Source: CAZNQW01 sp964575225
Lineage (GTDB): Bacteria > Chloroflexota > Anaerolineae > JAAYZQ01
NCBI GenBank assembly: GCA_964575225.1
Contig: CAZNQW010000010.1
Span: 1 to 36,520, forward strand
Length of the DNA stretch: 36,520 nucleotides
Direction: 5' to 3'
Position numbers and translations under genes: made by a program. The notes beneath the pieces are model-generated. The model saw only the letters and a program-made list of their open reading frames with translations, did not search any database and had not been told where the DNA came from. Numbering within the stretch: the stretch's first letter is position 1; each line of letters opens with the position of its first letter. Positions 1 to 9,889 of the stretch are shown here, one piece after another.

Positions 1-30
1 CCCATTCCTGAAACGTCGCCCTAGCCACAC

Positions 31-72
31 CCGGTGGCAGAGTGCGAGATCCCTTTTGGATCTGTCCACCGG
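31..72 (+). repeat. Two-tier inverted repeat in the cpaB leader
   Basis: An outer perfect 7-bp pair, CCGGTGG (31-37) with CCACCGG (66-72), encloses an inner 6-bp hairpin, AGATCC (47-52) with GGATCT (58-63), whose loop is CTTTT. No T-run follows, so it is not a classical terminator. It lies about 40 bases before the cpaB start and could be a leader structure, an RNA-processing site or the tail of an upstream gene outside the window. The rest of 1-110 shows no gene. Confidence 0.45.
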
Positions 73-110
73 CGATTTGTGACCTGTAGTAGCAGCAAAG
101 GAGAAGACCC

Positions 111-935
111 ATGAAGCGTCGCAGTTGGTTGTGGTTTATCATCAGCGCCATCCTGACGGTTTTCGCCGGCATTTTGGCCATCGCCGCCCTGAACTGGGCC
201 GCCTCCCGCGAGATGACGGTAGCGCCCCCCGCCAGACAGCCGGTGGTGGTCGCCTTGCAACCCCTGGCGGCCAACACGGTCATCCGCGCCGACAATGTCA
301 CCGTCGAGGAGCGTCAGGAAATTCCCAGCGGGGCGGCGGTGCGGGTTCAGGATGTGTTGGGAACCATGACCACGCGCGACATCGCCCTGGGCGAAGTCAT
401 CTTAATGCAGGATGTCACCAGTTTGGGCGCGCAGCGCGATCTGCCTCAGCTTTTGGGGGATGATCGGATCGCTGTGGCCTTGCCCGCCGATGATATCCTG
501 AGCCAGTGGGGTGCCGTGTTGCCCGGCGACCACGTGGACGTCCTCTTTTCGCTCGATGCGATCTTGGACACGCCCATGAAACTGGAGGATATTCCCCCCG
601 AGTATGTGCCGGTGGAGCGAGACCAGAGCATGGATCAGGTGTCGGTGTTGGCCCTGCAAAACCTGGAAGTGCTCCAAATCCTGGAAGAGCCCCAGCCCAA
701 GGTGCCGGAGGGGCAACAACAAGAAGTGCAGATCAAGCTACCTCGGCGCGCTTTGGTCCTCAAGATCGCCCCCCAGGATGCGTTGGTGCTCAAGTACCTG
801 CGCGACTCGATCGGGACGGTGGACGTGGCGCTGCGCTCGCCCACGAACATGGCGCTCTTTGAGGCCCAACCTGTGAACATCAATTATCTGGTGCTGCGCT
901 ACGGAATTTTGGTGCCCCAGCCCCTGGAAGAGTAG
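111..935 (+). CDS. cpaB: Tad/Flp pilus assembly protein CpaB (SAF domain)
   Basis: CpaB/RcpC-type periplasmic component of the Tad (Flp) pilus machine, thought to stabilise or gate the outer part of the secretion channel. The 274-residue protein has an N-terminal signal anchor (about residues 7-28) followed by a SAF-type domain at about 44-108. Signature stretches are 'VVVALQPLAANTVI' and 'RDIALGEVI', and a CpaB/RcpC C-terminal region follows. A good ribosome site, AAAGGAGA, sits 7-8 bases before the ATG. The next gene, cpaE, starts 9 bases after the stop, so the two are surely co-transcribed. The family call is firm; which pilus or adhesin the machine serves cannot be seen here. Confidence 0.88.
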   Translation: MKRRSWLWFIISAILTVFAGILAIAALNWAASREMTVAPPARQPVVVALQPLAANTVIRADNVTVEERQEIPSGAAVRVQDVLGTMTTRDIALGEVILMQDVTSLGAQRDLPQLLGDDRIAVALPADDILSQWGAVLPGDHVDVLFSLDAILDTPMKLEDIPPEYVPVERDQSMDQVSVLALQNLEVLQILEEPQPKVPEGQQQEVQIKLPRRALVLKIAPQDALVLKYLRDSIGTVDVALRSPTNMALFEAQPVNINYLVLRYGILVPQPLEE

Positions 936-944
936 GAAGCTTGC

Positions 945-2258
945 ATGAAACCTGACCCGTTGACCGATCGGGGCATGATCCGCGTCTTGATCATCGCCGG
1001 CCAAGATCCCGTATCCGATTGGATGGCGAATGTCATCACCGCCGACAAGGATTTGCACTTTGTCGGTTTGGTGCGAGATTCGGACTTACTCCTCGAATCG
1101 GTTCAAAAACTCGAGCCCGACATACTGCTCATTGACGTCAACAGCGGCATTCTACAGCGCGAGAACCTGCTCGCCCAGGTGGCTGCACCCATCTCCAGGC
1201 AAGCAGTCATTATGGTGGCGATGATGGGCGAGGTGGAGGCCGTGCAAAAGGCCATGTTGCACGGTGCCCAGGGATTCCTGCTCAAGCCTTTCCGCGAAGA
1301 GGAGTTGATTGGCAGTATCCACAAGACCTATGAGCTTTTGCTCCAGCGCCGCGCCGAGATGCCCGATGTTCCCCGTTTGCTAGCAGGTGAGCAAGTCCGC
1401 CCCCGGCCGCAGGCCCAGATCATCAGCGTCTACAGCCCCAAAGGGGGAGTGGGCTGTACAACCGTAGCTATTAACCTGGCCGTGTCGTTGCACACCCTCT
1501 CTCAAAAGCCTGTCATCCTCGTCGATGGAGATCTGCGATTTGGGGACATTGATATCGCCCTGAACATCACATCAGGAGCTTCTATCAGCAGCTTGCTACC
1601 TGATCTGGATGATCTGGACGATTCGACTTTGGAGAGCGCGTTGGGCATCCATAGCTCGGGCATCCGGGTGCTGACGGCTCCGCCGCTGGTCGATGCCGCC
1701 GAGGCCATCCGCCCTGAACACCTTAGTCACCTTCTGGACCGCTTGGCCAGACTCGGCGAGGGATACATTGTGGTCGACGCCTGGTCGGTGCTCGATGATT
1801 GCACCTTGGCCATCCTGGATGCCAGCAGCCGCCTGGTGATGCTCACTACCCCCCAAGTTACGGCACTGCGTGATACCCATCGCTGCCTCGATGCTCTCAA
1901 ACTGCTCAAATATGATGTGGAAAAAACCCTGCTGGTCCTGAATCAATGCTACCATCGCAGCACGATCAGGATCCGCGACGTGGAGCAGGCCCTTGGTTAT
2001 CGCATCTCCCAGACCATCGAATATGCTCCCGGCGAGGTGACCGGCTCCCTCAACCGGGGGGTCCCACTGGTGCTGGAATACAGCGACAGCCCCGCCGCCC
2101 AGAACATTCTGGAGCTGGCTCGGACCCTTTCAGGCAAGGGAGTGCCCATCCTCGAGCCGATGAACAAGGCCGAGCCGGAACCGGTTGTCAATCGCAAAAA
2201 GAGACGGGGAATATTCTCCTTTGGGTCCCTTGCTTCTGCCAACGAGGTAGACTCATGA
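945..2258 (+). CDS. cpaE: CpaE/TadZ pilus-localising ATPase with receiver-like domain
   Basis: CpaE/TadZ, a MinD/ParA-family protein that positions the Tad pilus machine at the membrane. It has 437 residues. Residues about 11-130 form a response-regulator-like domain with the phosphoacceptor-position Asp (D64, in LLIDVN) and the conserved Lys (K114, in LLKPF). The P-loop ATPase domain follows, with a deviant Walker A motif KGGVGCTT at 166-173 and a 'VDGDLRFGDIDIAL' switch region. The Arg/Lys-rich tail ends with an ATGA overlap into tadB. Many TadZ proteins have a degenerate receiver domain, whereas this one keeps Asp and Lys, so phosphorylation is possible but unproven. Confidence 0.88.
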   Translation: MKPDPLTDRGMIRVLIIAGQDPVSDWMANVITADKDLHFVGLVRDSDLLLESVQKLEPDILLIDVNSGILQRENLLAQVAAPISRQAVIMVAMMGEVEAVQKAMLHGAQGFLLKPFREEELIGSIHKTYELLLQRRAEMPDVPRLLAGEQVRPRPQAQIISVYSPKGGVGCTTVAINLAVSLHTLSQKPVILVDGDLRFGDIDIALNITSGASISSLLPDLDDLDDSTLESALGIHSSGIRVLTAPPLVDAAEAIRPEHLSHLLDRLARLGEGYIVVDAWSVLDDCTLAILDASSRLVMLTTPQVTALRDTHRCLDALKLLKYDVEKTLLVLNQCYHRSTIRIRDVEQALGYRISQTIEYAPGEVTGSLNRGVPLVLEYSDSPAAQNILELARTLSGKGVPILEPMNKAEPEPVVNRKKRRGIFSFGSLASANEVDS

Positions 2259-3205
2259 CCTGGTACTTGGTTGTTGGAGGCATCGCCTCCCTGGCGGTGG
2301 CCACTTTTCTGTACGGTGTACACCGGGCCATGCAGCCGGTTGAAGAAGTGGATCAGCGCATGGAAGATTGGTTGGCCGAACGCCTGAGCCAAGAACCCGC
2401 AGCAGACGCTTCGGCAGGTCCCTGGTTGGGCCAGATGGAGCGGCAGATCTCTCAACGTGCGTTCGCCGATAGCATCCAAACCGATCTGGCGCGTGCCGAT
2501 CTGTCTATCACCGTGTCCGAATATCTCTTGATGCGCCTGATTGCGATTCTTGGCGGATTCGCCATGGGCTATCTGATCCAGCGCGATCTCCTCTCGGGCC
2601 TGATTTTGGCTGCGGTCGGCTTTTATGCACCGGTCTTTTACATCAGCACACGCAAAACGCGACGGCTTCAAGCGTTCAATCAACAATTGCCGGATGTGCT
2701 GGATCACCTGGTGGGTTCGCTGCGGGCAGGGTATGGTCTTTTGCAGGCAGTAGAGTGGGTCGGCAGACAATTGCCCGACCCGGCGGGCGCCGAGTTCGAG
2801 CGTGTCGTGCGCGAGACTCGGCTGGGGCGTTCGCTCGAAGAAGCCCTCGATAGCCTGTTGCGGCGCAACGACAGCGATGACCTGGCCATGATCATCACAG
2901 CGATCAGCGTACAGCATGAGGTGGGGGGCAATTTGGCCAGTATCCTGGAGATCGTCGCCCACACCATTCGAGAGCGGGTTCGCATTGTGGGCGAGATCCG
3001 GTCGCTGACGGCCCAACAGAGGTTTTCCGGGTATGTGCTCCTGGTCATGCCCATTGCTCTTGGCGTGCTGCTCTATATCATCAATCCCGAGTATGAAAAG
3101 CAGCTCTTTGCACCCGGCGCCACCCTGTGCCTGCCCATTGGGGCCGGGATCATGATGGTGCTGGGGTTTGTTATCATGCGCAAGATCGTGGAGATCGAGA
3201 TATGA
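2255..3205 (+). CDS. tadB: Tad pilus inner-membrane platform protein TadB
   Basis: TadB, one of two polytopic platform proteins of the Tad pilus, a relative of type II secretion GspF/PilC. The ATG at 2255 overlaps the cpaE stop (ATGA), implying translational coupling; the reading frame is open further upstream but lies inside cpaE. The protein has 316 residues: an N-terminal membrane segment (about 5-23), a membrane pair around 95-130, the T2SSF cytoplasmic domain (about 140-270, with 'LPDVLDHLVGSLRAGYGL' and 'SVQHEVGGNLASIL') and two C-terminal membrane helices. The tadA/cpaF ATPase that often precedes tadB is absent between cpaE and tadB. Confidence 0.88.
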   Translation: MTWYLVVGGIASLAVATFLYGVHRAMQPVEEVDQRMEDWLAERLSQEPAADASAGPWLGQMERQISQRAFADSIQTDLARADLSITVSEYLLMRLIAILGGFAMGYLIQRDLLSGLILAAVGFYAPVFYISTRKTRRLQAFNQQLPDVLDHLVGSLRAGYGLLQAVEWVGRQLPDPAGAEFERVVRETRLGRSLEEALDSLLRRNDSDDLAMIITAISVQHEVGGNLASILEIVAHTIRERVRIVGEIRSLTAQQRFSGYVLLVMPIALGVLLYIINPEYEKQLFAPGATLCLPIGAGIMMVLGFVIMRKIVEIEI

Positions 3206-3248
3206 ACCCGTTTGCCGTTTCGTACACTGCTGTGAAAGAGAGGGGTCT

Positions 3249-4181
3249 GTGACCACGCTGCCAGTGATCCTGTTCGGTTTCCTGGTGGGCGGGGCTGTCT
3301 TGGCCTTCCTGCTCGGGCTGCGAACCTTTGCCCGAACCCAGAATGTGGATCAGGACCGCATGTACTTTGTCTCTACGGGACCTACCCTGGAAGAGGTGGA
3401 GATGAGCCGGCCCTTCCGAGAGCGCGTGCTCCGGCCGGCCTTGGTTGCCTTCTTGGGATACCTGGGACGCCTGGCCCCCCAGCGCAATCTGGAAATTCTG
3501 CAACACCGACTCGAGTTGGCGGGCCGGCCTCATAACTGGACGGTGGCCGACCTGACCGGGGTTCGGGTGGCTTGTGCCATTGTCCTGGCCCTCTTGCTCT
3601 TTTCGTTACTTCTCATGGGCGATATGCCCCTGGCCTCGCGTTTGCTCTTTACGATTGCGGCTGGGGTTTTGGGGTACTACCTGCCGTTGCTGTGGCTCTC
3701 CAGTCGGATTCAGCGGCGGCAAAAAGAGATCCTCTTTGCCCTGCCCGATGGCTTGGATATGCTCAACATCTGCGTCGGCGCCGGCTTGGGCTTTGACGCT
3801 GCCCTCAGTCGTGTCGGAGAACGGTGGAGGACCGCTCTGGCCCAAGAATTCAACCGCGTTGTGGCCGAAATGAGGCTCGGCAAACCGCGTCGCCAAGCGC
3901 TACTGGCCATGGCCGAGCGGACCGAGGTGCCGGATGTCGATAACTTTGTGGCCACGATTATCCAGGCCGACCAACTGGGCGTCAGTATCGCCAAGGTGTT
4001 GCGCACCCAGGCGGAGCATATGCGGATCAAGCGCAGGCAGCGAGCCGAAGAACTGGCCCGCCAGGCCACCATCAAACTTCTCTTTCCTCTGGTGTTTTTG
4101 ATCTTTCCTTCGATGCTTGTAGTGCTATTGGGCCCAGCGATTCCGCAACTTTTGCGCACACTGGGCGATATCGCCCCCTAA
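3249..4181 (+). CDS. tadC: Tad pilus inner-membrane platform protein TadC
   Basis: TadC, the partner of TadB in the Tad pilus platform. I chose the GTG at 3249 because it follows a purine-rich ribosome site (AGAGAGGGG) and gives a protein starting with a membrane helix ('LPVILFGFLVGGAVLAF'). Earlier in-frame starts lie inside tadB. The 310 residues include membrane helices at about 5-22, 100-120 and 125-145, a T2SSF domain (about 165-285, 'LPDGLDMLNICVGAGLGFDAAL' type) and a C-terminal helix. TadC-type proteins typically carry 'QADQLGVSIAKVLRTQAE', which is seen here. It is the last recognisable Tad component in the window. Confidence 0.87.
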   Translation: MTTLPVILFGFLVGGAVLAFLLGLRTFARTQNVDQDRMYFVSTGPTLEEVEMSRPFRERVLRPALVAFLGYLGRLAPQRNLEILQHRLELAGRPHNWTVADLTGVRVACAIVLALLLFSLLLMGDMPLASRLLFTIAAGVLGYYLPLLWLSSRIQRRQKEILFALPDGLDMLNICVGAGLGFDAALSRVGERWRTALAQEFNRVVAEMRLGKPRRQALLAMAERTEVPDVDNFVATIIQADQLGVSIAKVLRTQAEHMRIKRRQRAEELARQATIKLLFPLVFLIFPSMLVVLLGPAIPQLLRTLGDIAP

Positions 4182-4211
4182 GACGTTTGAATCGAGAACC
4201 CGATTATTCCC

Positions 4212-5594
4212 ATGACAGAACCCCAAAACACACAAGCCGACAACCTGCCCATCGAGGAACATCCCTTGTATCGAGCCCTCGTGGACCAGGTGACCCTGGA
4301 CCACGAGGAGGACGCGCGGGCCACGATCCAGCTATTGTCCGATCTGTATCCCGGCCATCCCCGATTGCAGGAGCTGCTGATCAGGCTGGATCTGCGCAAA
4401 ACCCTGGCCGAGGAAGGTCCGATTGTAGTGGAGCGCAGCAGCCCCACGCCCACTCTGCGCCGGGTGCTGCTCCTGCTGTTCGCCCTGACCGTGACGTTTG
4501 TGACGGCCGCTGCCTTTGTTGCCGGCTACGATCGCTTTGTATCCCCAACCCGCGAGGAAACCGAGCAACAAGTCTTGCTCAAATCGCTCCGCCAGGATGG
4601 AGAAAGACGGATACAGGCCGGAGACTGGCAGGGTGCGCGCGAGAGTTACGAGGAGCTGTTGAGACAACAACCGGGCGATCCAGAGGCGGATGCGGCCCTG
4701 GCACAGATTGAACAGCAGGAAGCCTGGGACTATCTCTATGTGGAGGCCATTGCTGCTCAGCAAAGAGGGGATTGGCAAGCGGCGCTCGATTTGCTTCTTC
4801 AGATCCAGGCCACCAATCCCGACTATCGGGATATTCAGCAGTTGGTGGACCTTGCTCGCAAACAGCAGGCGTTAGAAGGGCAATGGCAAGAGGCCCGGTC
4901 TCTTCTGCAGAATGGGGATCGCCTGGGCGCCATCCCTATCCTCCGGCAGATACGTAGCCAGAACCCCAGCTTTCACCAGTCAGAGGTGGAAAGGGCCTTG
5001 TTTCAGGCCTACGTGGAAGAGGCCCGGCCCTTGATCGATCAGGCCAATGGCGATGCAGAAATGCTGCGCCAGGCCACAGGCTATTTGACCGCCGCTTTGG
5101 CATTGCAGCCCGCCAACCAGGATCTGATCGCCGAGCGGCAGTGGGCCAGCGATTACGTGGCAGGCGCCGATGCCGCAGCCCAGGGAGATTGGGCCGGTGC
5201 TGCCGGACACTGGGAAAGGGTCGTGTTGCTTCAACCTGACTACCAAGGCGGTGTTCTGCAAATCCGCTTGACGGAAGCGTACCCCCTGGCTGCTGAGCAG
5301 TTGATTTCCCAAGCCAACGGGTCCACATTCCAACTCCGTGAGGCCATCGGCTATCTGGATCGGGCCTTGAGCTTGCAGCCCGGAAACACGGCGTGGGCCG
5401 AAGAACGTCGCCTGGCGGCCGAGTATGTGGCGGGCGCTGAAGCCTTTGGCCGAGGCGAGTGGAATGTGGCCGTCGCCCATTGGGGGCCGATTCTGACAGA
5501 GCGGCCCGATTACCAAAATGGCGCCCTGCGCAACAACCTGCGCGCCGCCTGCGCTCAGAGTAGTGACCCCAACCAAGAGCTGTGCTCCCCGTAA
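4212..5594 (+). CDS. Single-pass membrane TPR-repeat protein next to the Tad locus
   Basis: A 460-residue protein of no specific known function. Residues 1-80 are charged and probably cytoplasmic. One membrane helix follows at about 84-107, and the rest is a run of TPR-like helical pairs on the far side. Units recur around 'AGDWQGARESYEELLRQQPGDPEA', 'RGDWQAALDLLLQIQATNPDY', 'QGDWAGAAGHWERVVLLQPDY' and 'RGEWNVAVAHWGPILTERPDY', each ending in a P-D/G-D turn typical of TPR. It starts 30 bases after tadC on the same strand and is probably co-transcribed. A scaffolding role for pilus assembly is plausible but is inferred only from position. Confidence 0.7.
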   Translation: MTEPQNTQADNLPIEEHPLYRALVDQVTLDHEEDARATIQLLSDLYPGHPRLQELLIRLDLRKTLAEEGPIVVERSSPTPTLRRVLLLLFALTVTFVTAAAFVAGYDRFVSPTREETEQQVLLKSLRQDGERRIQAGDWQGARESYEELLRQQPGDPEADAALAQIEQQEAWDYLYVEAIAAQQRGDWQAALDLLLQIQATNPDYRDIQQLVDLARKQQALEGQWQEARSLLQNGDRLGAIPILRQIRSQNPSFHQSEVERALFQAYVEEARPLIDQANGDAEMLRQATGYLTAALALQPANQDLIAERQWASDYVAGADAAAQGDWAGAAGHWERVVLLQPDYQGGVLQIRLTEAYPLAAEQLISQANGSTFQLREAIGYLDRALSLQPGNTAWAEERRLAAEYVAGAEAFGRGEWNVAVAHWGPILTERPDYQNGALRNNLRAACAQSSDPNQELCSP

Positions 5595-5645
5595 GTATCG
5601 ATCGGCCACACCTGCCCACGTTTCCTCGATTGCCCGCTTTGCACG

Positions 5646-5677
5646 GCAGCACTCGCTGACGGAGCGAGTCACGCTGC
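5646..5677. promoter_or_regulatory. Inverted repeat upstream of dnaK, CIRCE-like but degenerate
   Basis: A perfect 7-bp inverted repeat, ACTCGCT (5651-5657) and AGCGAGT (5663-5669), has a 5-base spacer. It is flanked by a second arm pair, GCAGC (5646-5650) and GCTGC (5673-5677), with a three-base bulge. The left part reads AGCACTC, which equals seven of nine bases of the HrcA operator CIRCE half-site; the right half keeps only GAGT and the spacing is 11, not 9. It lies about 65 bases upstream of the dnaK -10 box. It may be a diverged heat-shock operator, or a hairpin ending the TPR transcript, although no T-run follows. The rest of 5595-5740 shows nothing else. Confidence 0.35.
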
Positions 5678-5740
5678 GGTTCGCCTCCATCGTTTCTAAC
5701 GCAACACTAACACTTGTCTAATCCCATTCTAACAGAAAAT

Positions 5741-5749
5741 TGTTATATT
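5741..5749 (+). promoter_or_regulatory. Extended -10 promoter of the dnaK operon
   Basis: TGT followed by TATATT is an extended -10 element. No good -35 box sits 16-18 bases upstream. The predicted start is near 5756, leaving a leader of about 65 bases before dnaK. This leader holds a short AGCCG/CGGCT pair and the ribosome site GGAGG. Confidence 0.5.
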
Positions 5750-5821
5750 GGGGATGCTATCATGGAATGTAAGAGACAGCCGGAATCGTAGACGGCTTTG
5801 TAAAGTGGATGGAGGAAAATT

Positions 5822-7726
<1,905 letters not shown>

Positions 7727-7735
7727 AGGGCAAGG

Positions 7736-7763
7736 GATGGGCCTGGGAGTTCCCAGGCCCATC
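7736..7763 (+). terminator. Strong hairpin between dnaK and grpE (partial terminator)
   Basis: A perfect 13-bp inverted repeat (7736-7748 with 7751-7763, for example GGGCCTGGGA with TCCCAGGCCC) realistically forms a 12-bp stem with a four-base loop. It is followed by only TTTACCT. The short U stretch suggests an attenuating or mRNA-stabilising hairpin that makes more dnaK than grpE message, rather than a full stop. Confidence 0.6.
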
Positions 7764-7782
7764 TTTACCTCATAGGAAACTG

Positions 7783-8502
7783 ATGAACAAAAGAGTGAAT
7801 ATTCCAGTCCGGGTCATTCGCCCCGGTGAAACGACTGGGTTATGGGCAGCGAATCCCGAGCCCGTGGCGCGACCGTATCCTCCGTTTTTCGAGCAAGAAG
7901 CACAGCCTGCACAAGAGCCTGAGGGCCACTCGCCAAGGCCGCGCACGGTTGACGACGAGCCCGGCACCCATCCATCTGCCGGAAAACCTCTGGCACCCCA
8001 AGAGAGGGAGCCTCAATCGGAGGTCAGCAACAGGGCGAAAGGGGATGCGGATGTGTCCCGAGTGGAGAACGAGGAAGTAGGGGAGGCCTGGCGAGAACGG
8101 GCGTTGCGTTTGCAGGCCGAAATGGACAACTTTCGCAAGCGACAGCAACGCCGGGCTGACGAACAGATTGAAGAGGAACGCGGGCGCATGTTGGGCGCCT
8201 TTTTGCAGATCGTGGACGATCTGGAGCGCGCCCTGGGCGCGCCCGAGGACAGTGGACAGAACCTGCGCCGGGGTGTTGAGCTCATCCACCGATCGGCCCT
8301 TCGGCTCCTCCAGCAGGAAGGGGTGGAACCGATAGAGGCCCAAGGCCGGCGGTTCGATCCGAATTGGCACGAAGCGGTGGCAACCATCCCGCTCAGAGGG
8401 CGGGGGATGGCTCCTTATACGATCACGCAGGTGGTCGAACCAGGGTACCGCATGGGAGAACGGCTGCTGCGGCCGGCCAAGGTGGTGGTTGCCGTTGAAT
8501 AA
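7783..8502 (+). CDS. grpE: Nucleotide exchange factor GrpE
   Basis: GrpE, which releases ADP from DnaK. The 239-residue protein has a conserved core from about residue 100: the long coiled-coil helix ('LQAEMDNFRKRQQRRADEQIEEE'), 'LLPILDDLERAL'-type sequence seen as 'FLQIVDDLERAL', and the beta-wing domain with 'GRRFDPNWHEAV' and 'GYRMGERLLRPAKVVVA'. The first about 95 residues are Pro/Glu-rich and look disordered; this is longer than in most GrpE proteins. The ATG at 7783 has an AGGAAA ribosome site; a later internal start would still leave the core intact. It lies 56 bases after dnaK. Confidence 0.95.
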   Translation: MNKRVNIPVRVIRPGETTGLWAANPEPVARPYPPFFEQEAQPAQEPEGHSPRPRTVDDEPGTHPSAGKPLAPQEREPQSEVSNRAKGDADVSRVENEEVGEAWRERALRLQAEMDNFRKRQQRRADEQIEEERGRMLGAFLQIVDDLERALGAPEDSGQNLRRGVELIHRSALRLLQQEGVEPIEAQGRRFDPNWHEAVATIPLRGRGMAPYTITQVVEPGYRMGERLLRPAKVVVAVE

Positions 8503-8559
8503 GGGGCAAGGAATGGCCCGTGGCATTGCAGGACGCGGGGTCCTGGCGGAGTTTTCGAT

Positions 8560-9519
8560 ATGGAATACAAAGACTATTACAAGATACTGAACGTAGAAAA
8601 GAATGCCACCGATAAAGAGATCAAGAGCGCCTACCGCCGCCTGGCCCGGCAGGTCCACCCCGACGTGAACCCTGACGATCCGCAGGCCGAGGAACGATTC
8701 AAAGAGATCAACGAGGCCTACGAGGTGTTGTCCGACCCGGAAAAGCGTGGCAAATACGACCAATTGGGCGCCGACTGGCAACGCTGGCAACAGACCGGCG
8801 GCCGACCCGGCGAATATGACTGGAGTCAGTGGGCTGCCGGCCAACCCGGGGGACGCGTTCACGTCCGCTATGGCACGCCCGAGGATCTGGAAGATCTGTT
8901 TGGCGGCGGCAGCCCCTTCTCTGATTTTTTCAGCCAGATGTTTGGCGGCATGGGCGGGGGCCGTGGAGGTAGCGGCGGGTTTGAGTATCAGATGCGACCT
9001 CAAGCCGGGCGCGACCTGGAGCAGGAGATCGAGATCACGCTGGAAGAGGCCTATCATGGCGCCACCCGCCTCCTACAGAAGGATGGACAGCGGCTGGAGG
9101 TCTCGATTCCGGCGGGCGCCAAAACGGGCACACGCGTTCGGATGAGCGGCCAGGGCGGGCCGGGGAGCGCAGGGGCGCCGTCGGGCGATCTCTATCTGCG
9201 GGTCAAGGTGCAGCCCGATCCGCGGTTTGAGCGCAAAGAAAACGATCTCTATACGACAGTGCCTGTGGATCTGTTCACGATGGTTCTGGGGGGCGAAGTT
9301 CAGGTGCCCACCCTGTCGGGGCACGCAGTTCTGACCATCCCGGCAGGAACGCAGAATGGTCGTACCTTCCGACTGCGGGGCAAGGGGATGCCCTCGCTGC
9401 GCAACTCGAAACAGAAGGGCGATCTGTACGCCCAAGTGCGGGTTCAGCTTCCCGAGAAAGTAACCTCCCAACAGCGGGAACTCTGGGAGCAGTTGCGACA
9501 GGCCAGTGGGAGTGAATAG
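8560..9519 (+). CDS. dnaJ: DnaJ-family co-chaperone without zinc finger (CbpA/type II)
   Basis: A J-domain co-chaperone that stimulates DnaK ATP hydrolysis and delivers substrates. The 319 residues contain a J domain (about 5-70) with the catalytic HPD at 33-35 ('RQVHPDVNPDD'), a Gly/Phe-rich region with 'GGMGGGRGGSGGF', and two C-terminal beta domains. The CxxCxGxG zinc-finger repeats of classical DnaJ are entirely absent, so it is a type II/CbpA-like protein. This fits the CbpM-like gene directly downstream. GGAG precedes the ATG by 8 bases, and a small hairpin (CAGGAC 8529-8534 with GTCCTG 8540-8545) sits just before it. Confidence 0.93.
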   Translation: MEYKDYYKILNVEKNATDKEIKSAYRRLARQVHPDVNPDDPQAEERFKEINEAYEVLSDPEKRGKYDQLGADWQRWQQTGGRPGEYDWSQWAAGQPGGRVHVRYGTPEDLEDLFGGGSPFSDFFSQMFGGMGGGRGGSGGFEYQMRPQAGRDLEQEIEITLEEAYHGATRLLQKDGQRLEVSIPAGAKTGTRVRMSGQGGPGSAGAPSGDLYLRVKVQPDPRFERKENDLYTTVPVDLFTMVLGGEVQVPTLSGHAVLTIPAGTQNGRTFRLRGKGMPSLRNSKQKGDLYAQVRVQLPEKVTSQQRELWEQLRQASGSE

Positions 9520-9535
9520 GGAGGCGTTGAATCTT

Positions 9536-9865
9536 ATGCCAATCATACACCGTGATCAAATCATTATCAGCATAAGCAGCGCAGTTCGGCGAACGGGCGT
9601 TTCCCGGAAGGTGGTGCAGGAGTGTATCGCCCGCCGGCTGGTGCAACAGCCATTGACCGAGCGCGAACTTCAGGAGCTGCGCCGCATCCGCCGGCTGAGG
9701 GATCTGGGAGTCAATCTGCAAGGGATCGAGATCATCCTGCAGATGCGCCAGCGCATCCTGGATCTACAAGCCGAACTGCGACACCGGGAATCCCTGTTCG
9801 ATGCCATGGGCGAGCCGGATCGTATCTGGCATCGCCGACTTCCCTGGTACACCGACTGGGATTGA
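9536..9865 (+). CDS. MerR-like chaperone modulator (CbpM/HspR-type)
   Basis: A small protein of 109 residues with a MerR-type N-terminal fold. 'ISSAVRRTGVSRKVVQECIARRLVQQ' matches the winged-helix start of HspR/CbpM proteins, and 'RRIRRLRDLGVNLQGIEIILQMR' matches their second half, followed by a short coiled coil. Family members either repress the dnaK operon (HspR) or bind the J domain of CbpA (CbpM). Sitting directly after a zinc-less DnaJ favours CbpM, but a regulator is possible. The ATG at 9536 is preferred, with GGGAGG about 11 bases upstream; a GTG at 9506 inside dnaJ is the alternative. The first helix-turn-helix is degenerate. Confidence 0.7.
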   Translation: MPIIHRDQIIISISSAVRRTGVSRKVVQECIARRLVQQPLTERELQELRRIRRLRDLGVNLQGIEIILQMRQRILDLQAELRHRESLFDAMGEPDRIWHRRLPWYTDWD

Positions 9866-9889
9866 GTCACTCGGGTCTGGAGATGATCG

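Noticed and set aside
1997..3256. 419-codon minus-strand frame over cpaE/tadB
   Set aside because: It is a shadow of well-supported plus-strand Tad genes, His/Gln-rich in composition with no domain pattern.
5595..5821. HAIR (HspR) operator before dnaK
   Set aside because: No CTTGAGT-N7-ACTCAAG or close match is present. The repeat there has the halves in the opposite order.
7840..9057. 405-codon minus-strand frame over grpE and dnaJ
   Set aside because: Shadow of two recognised genes; no ribosome site or domain.
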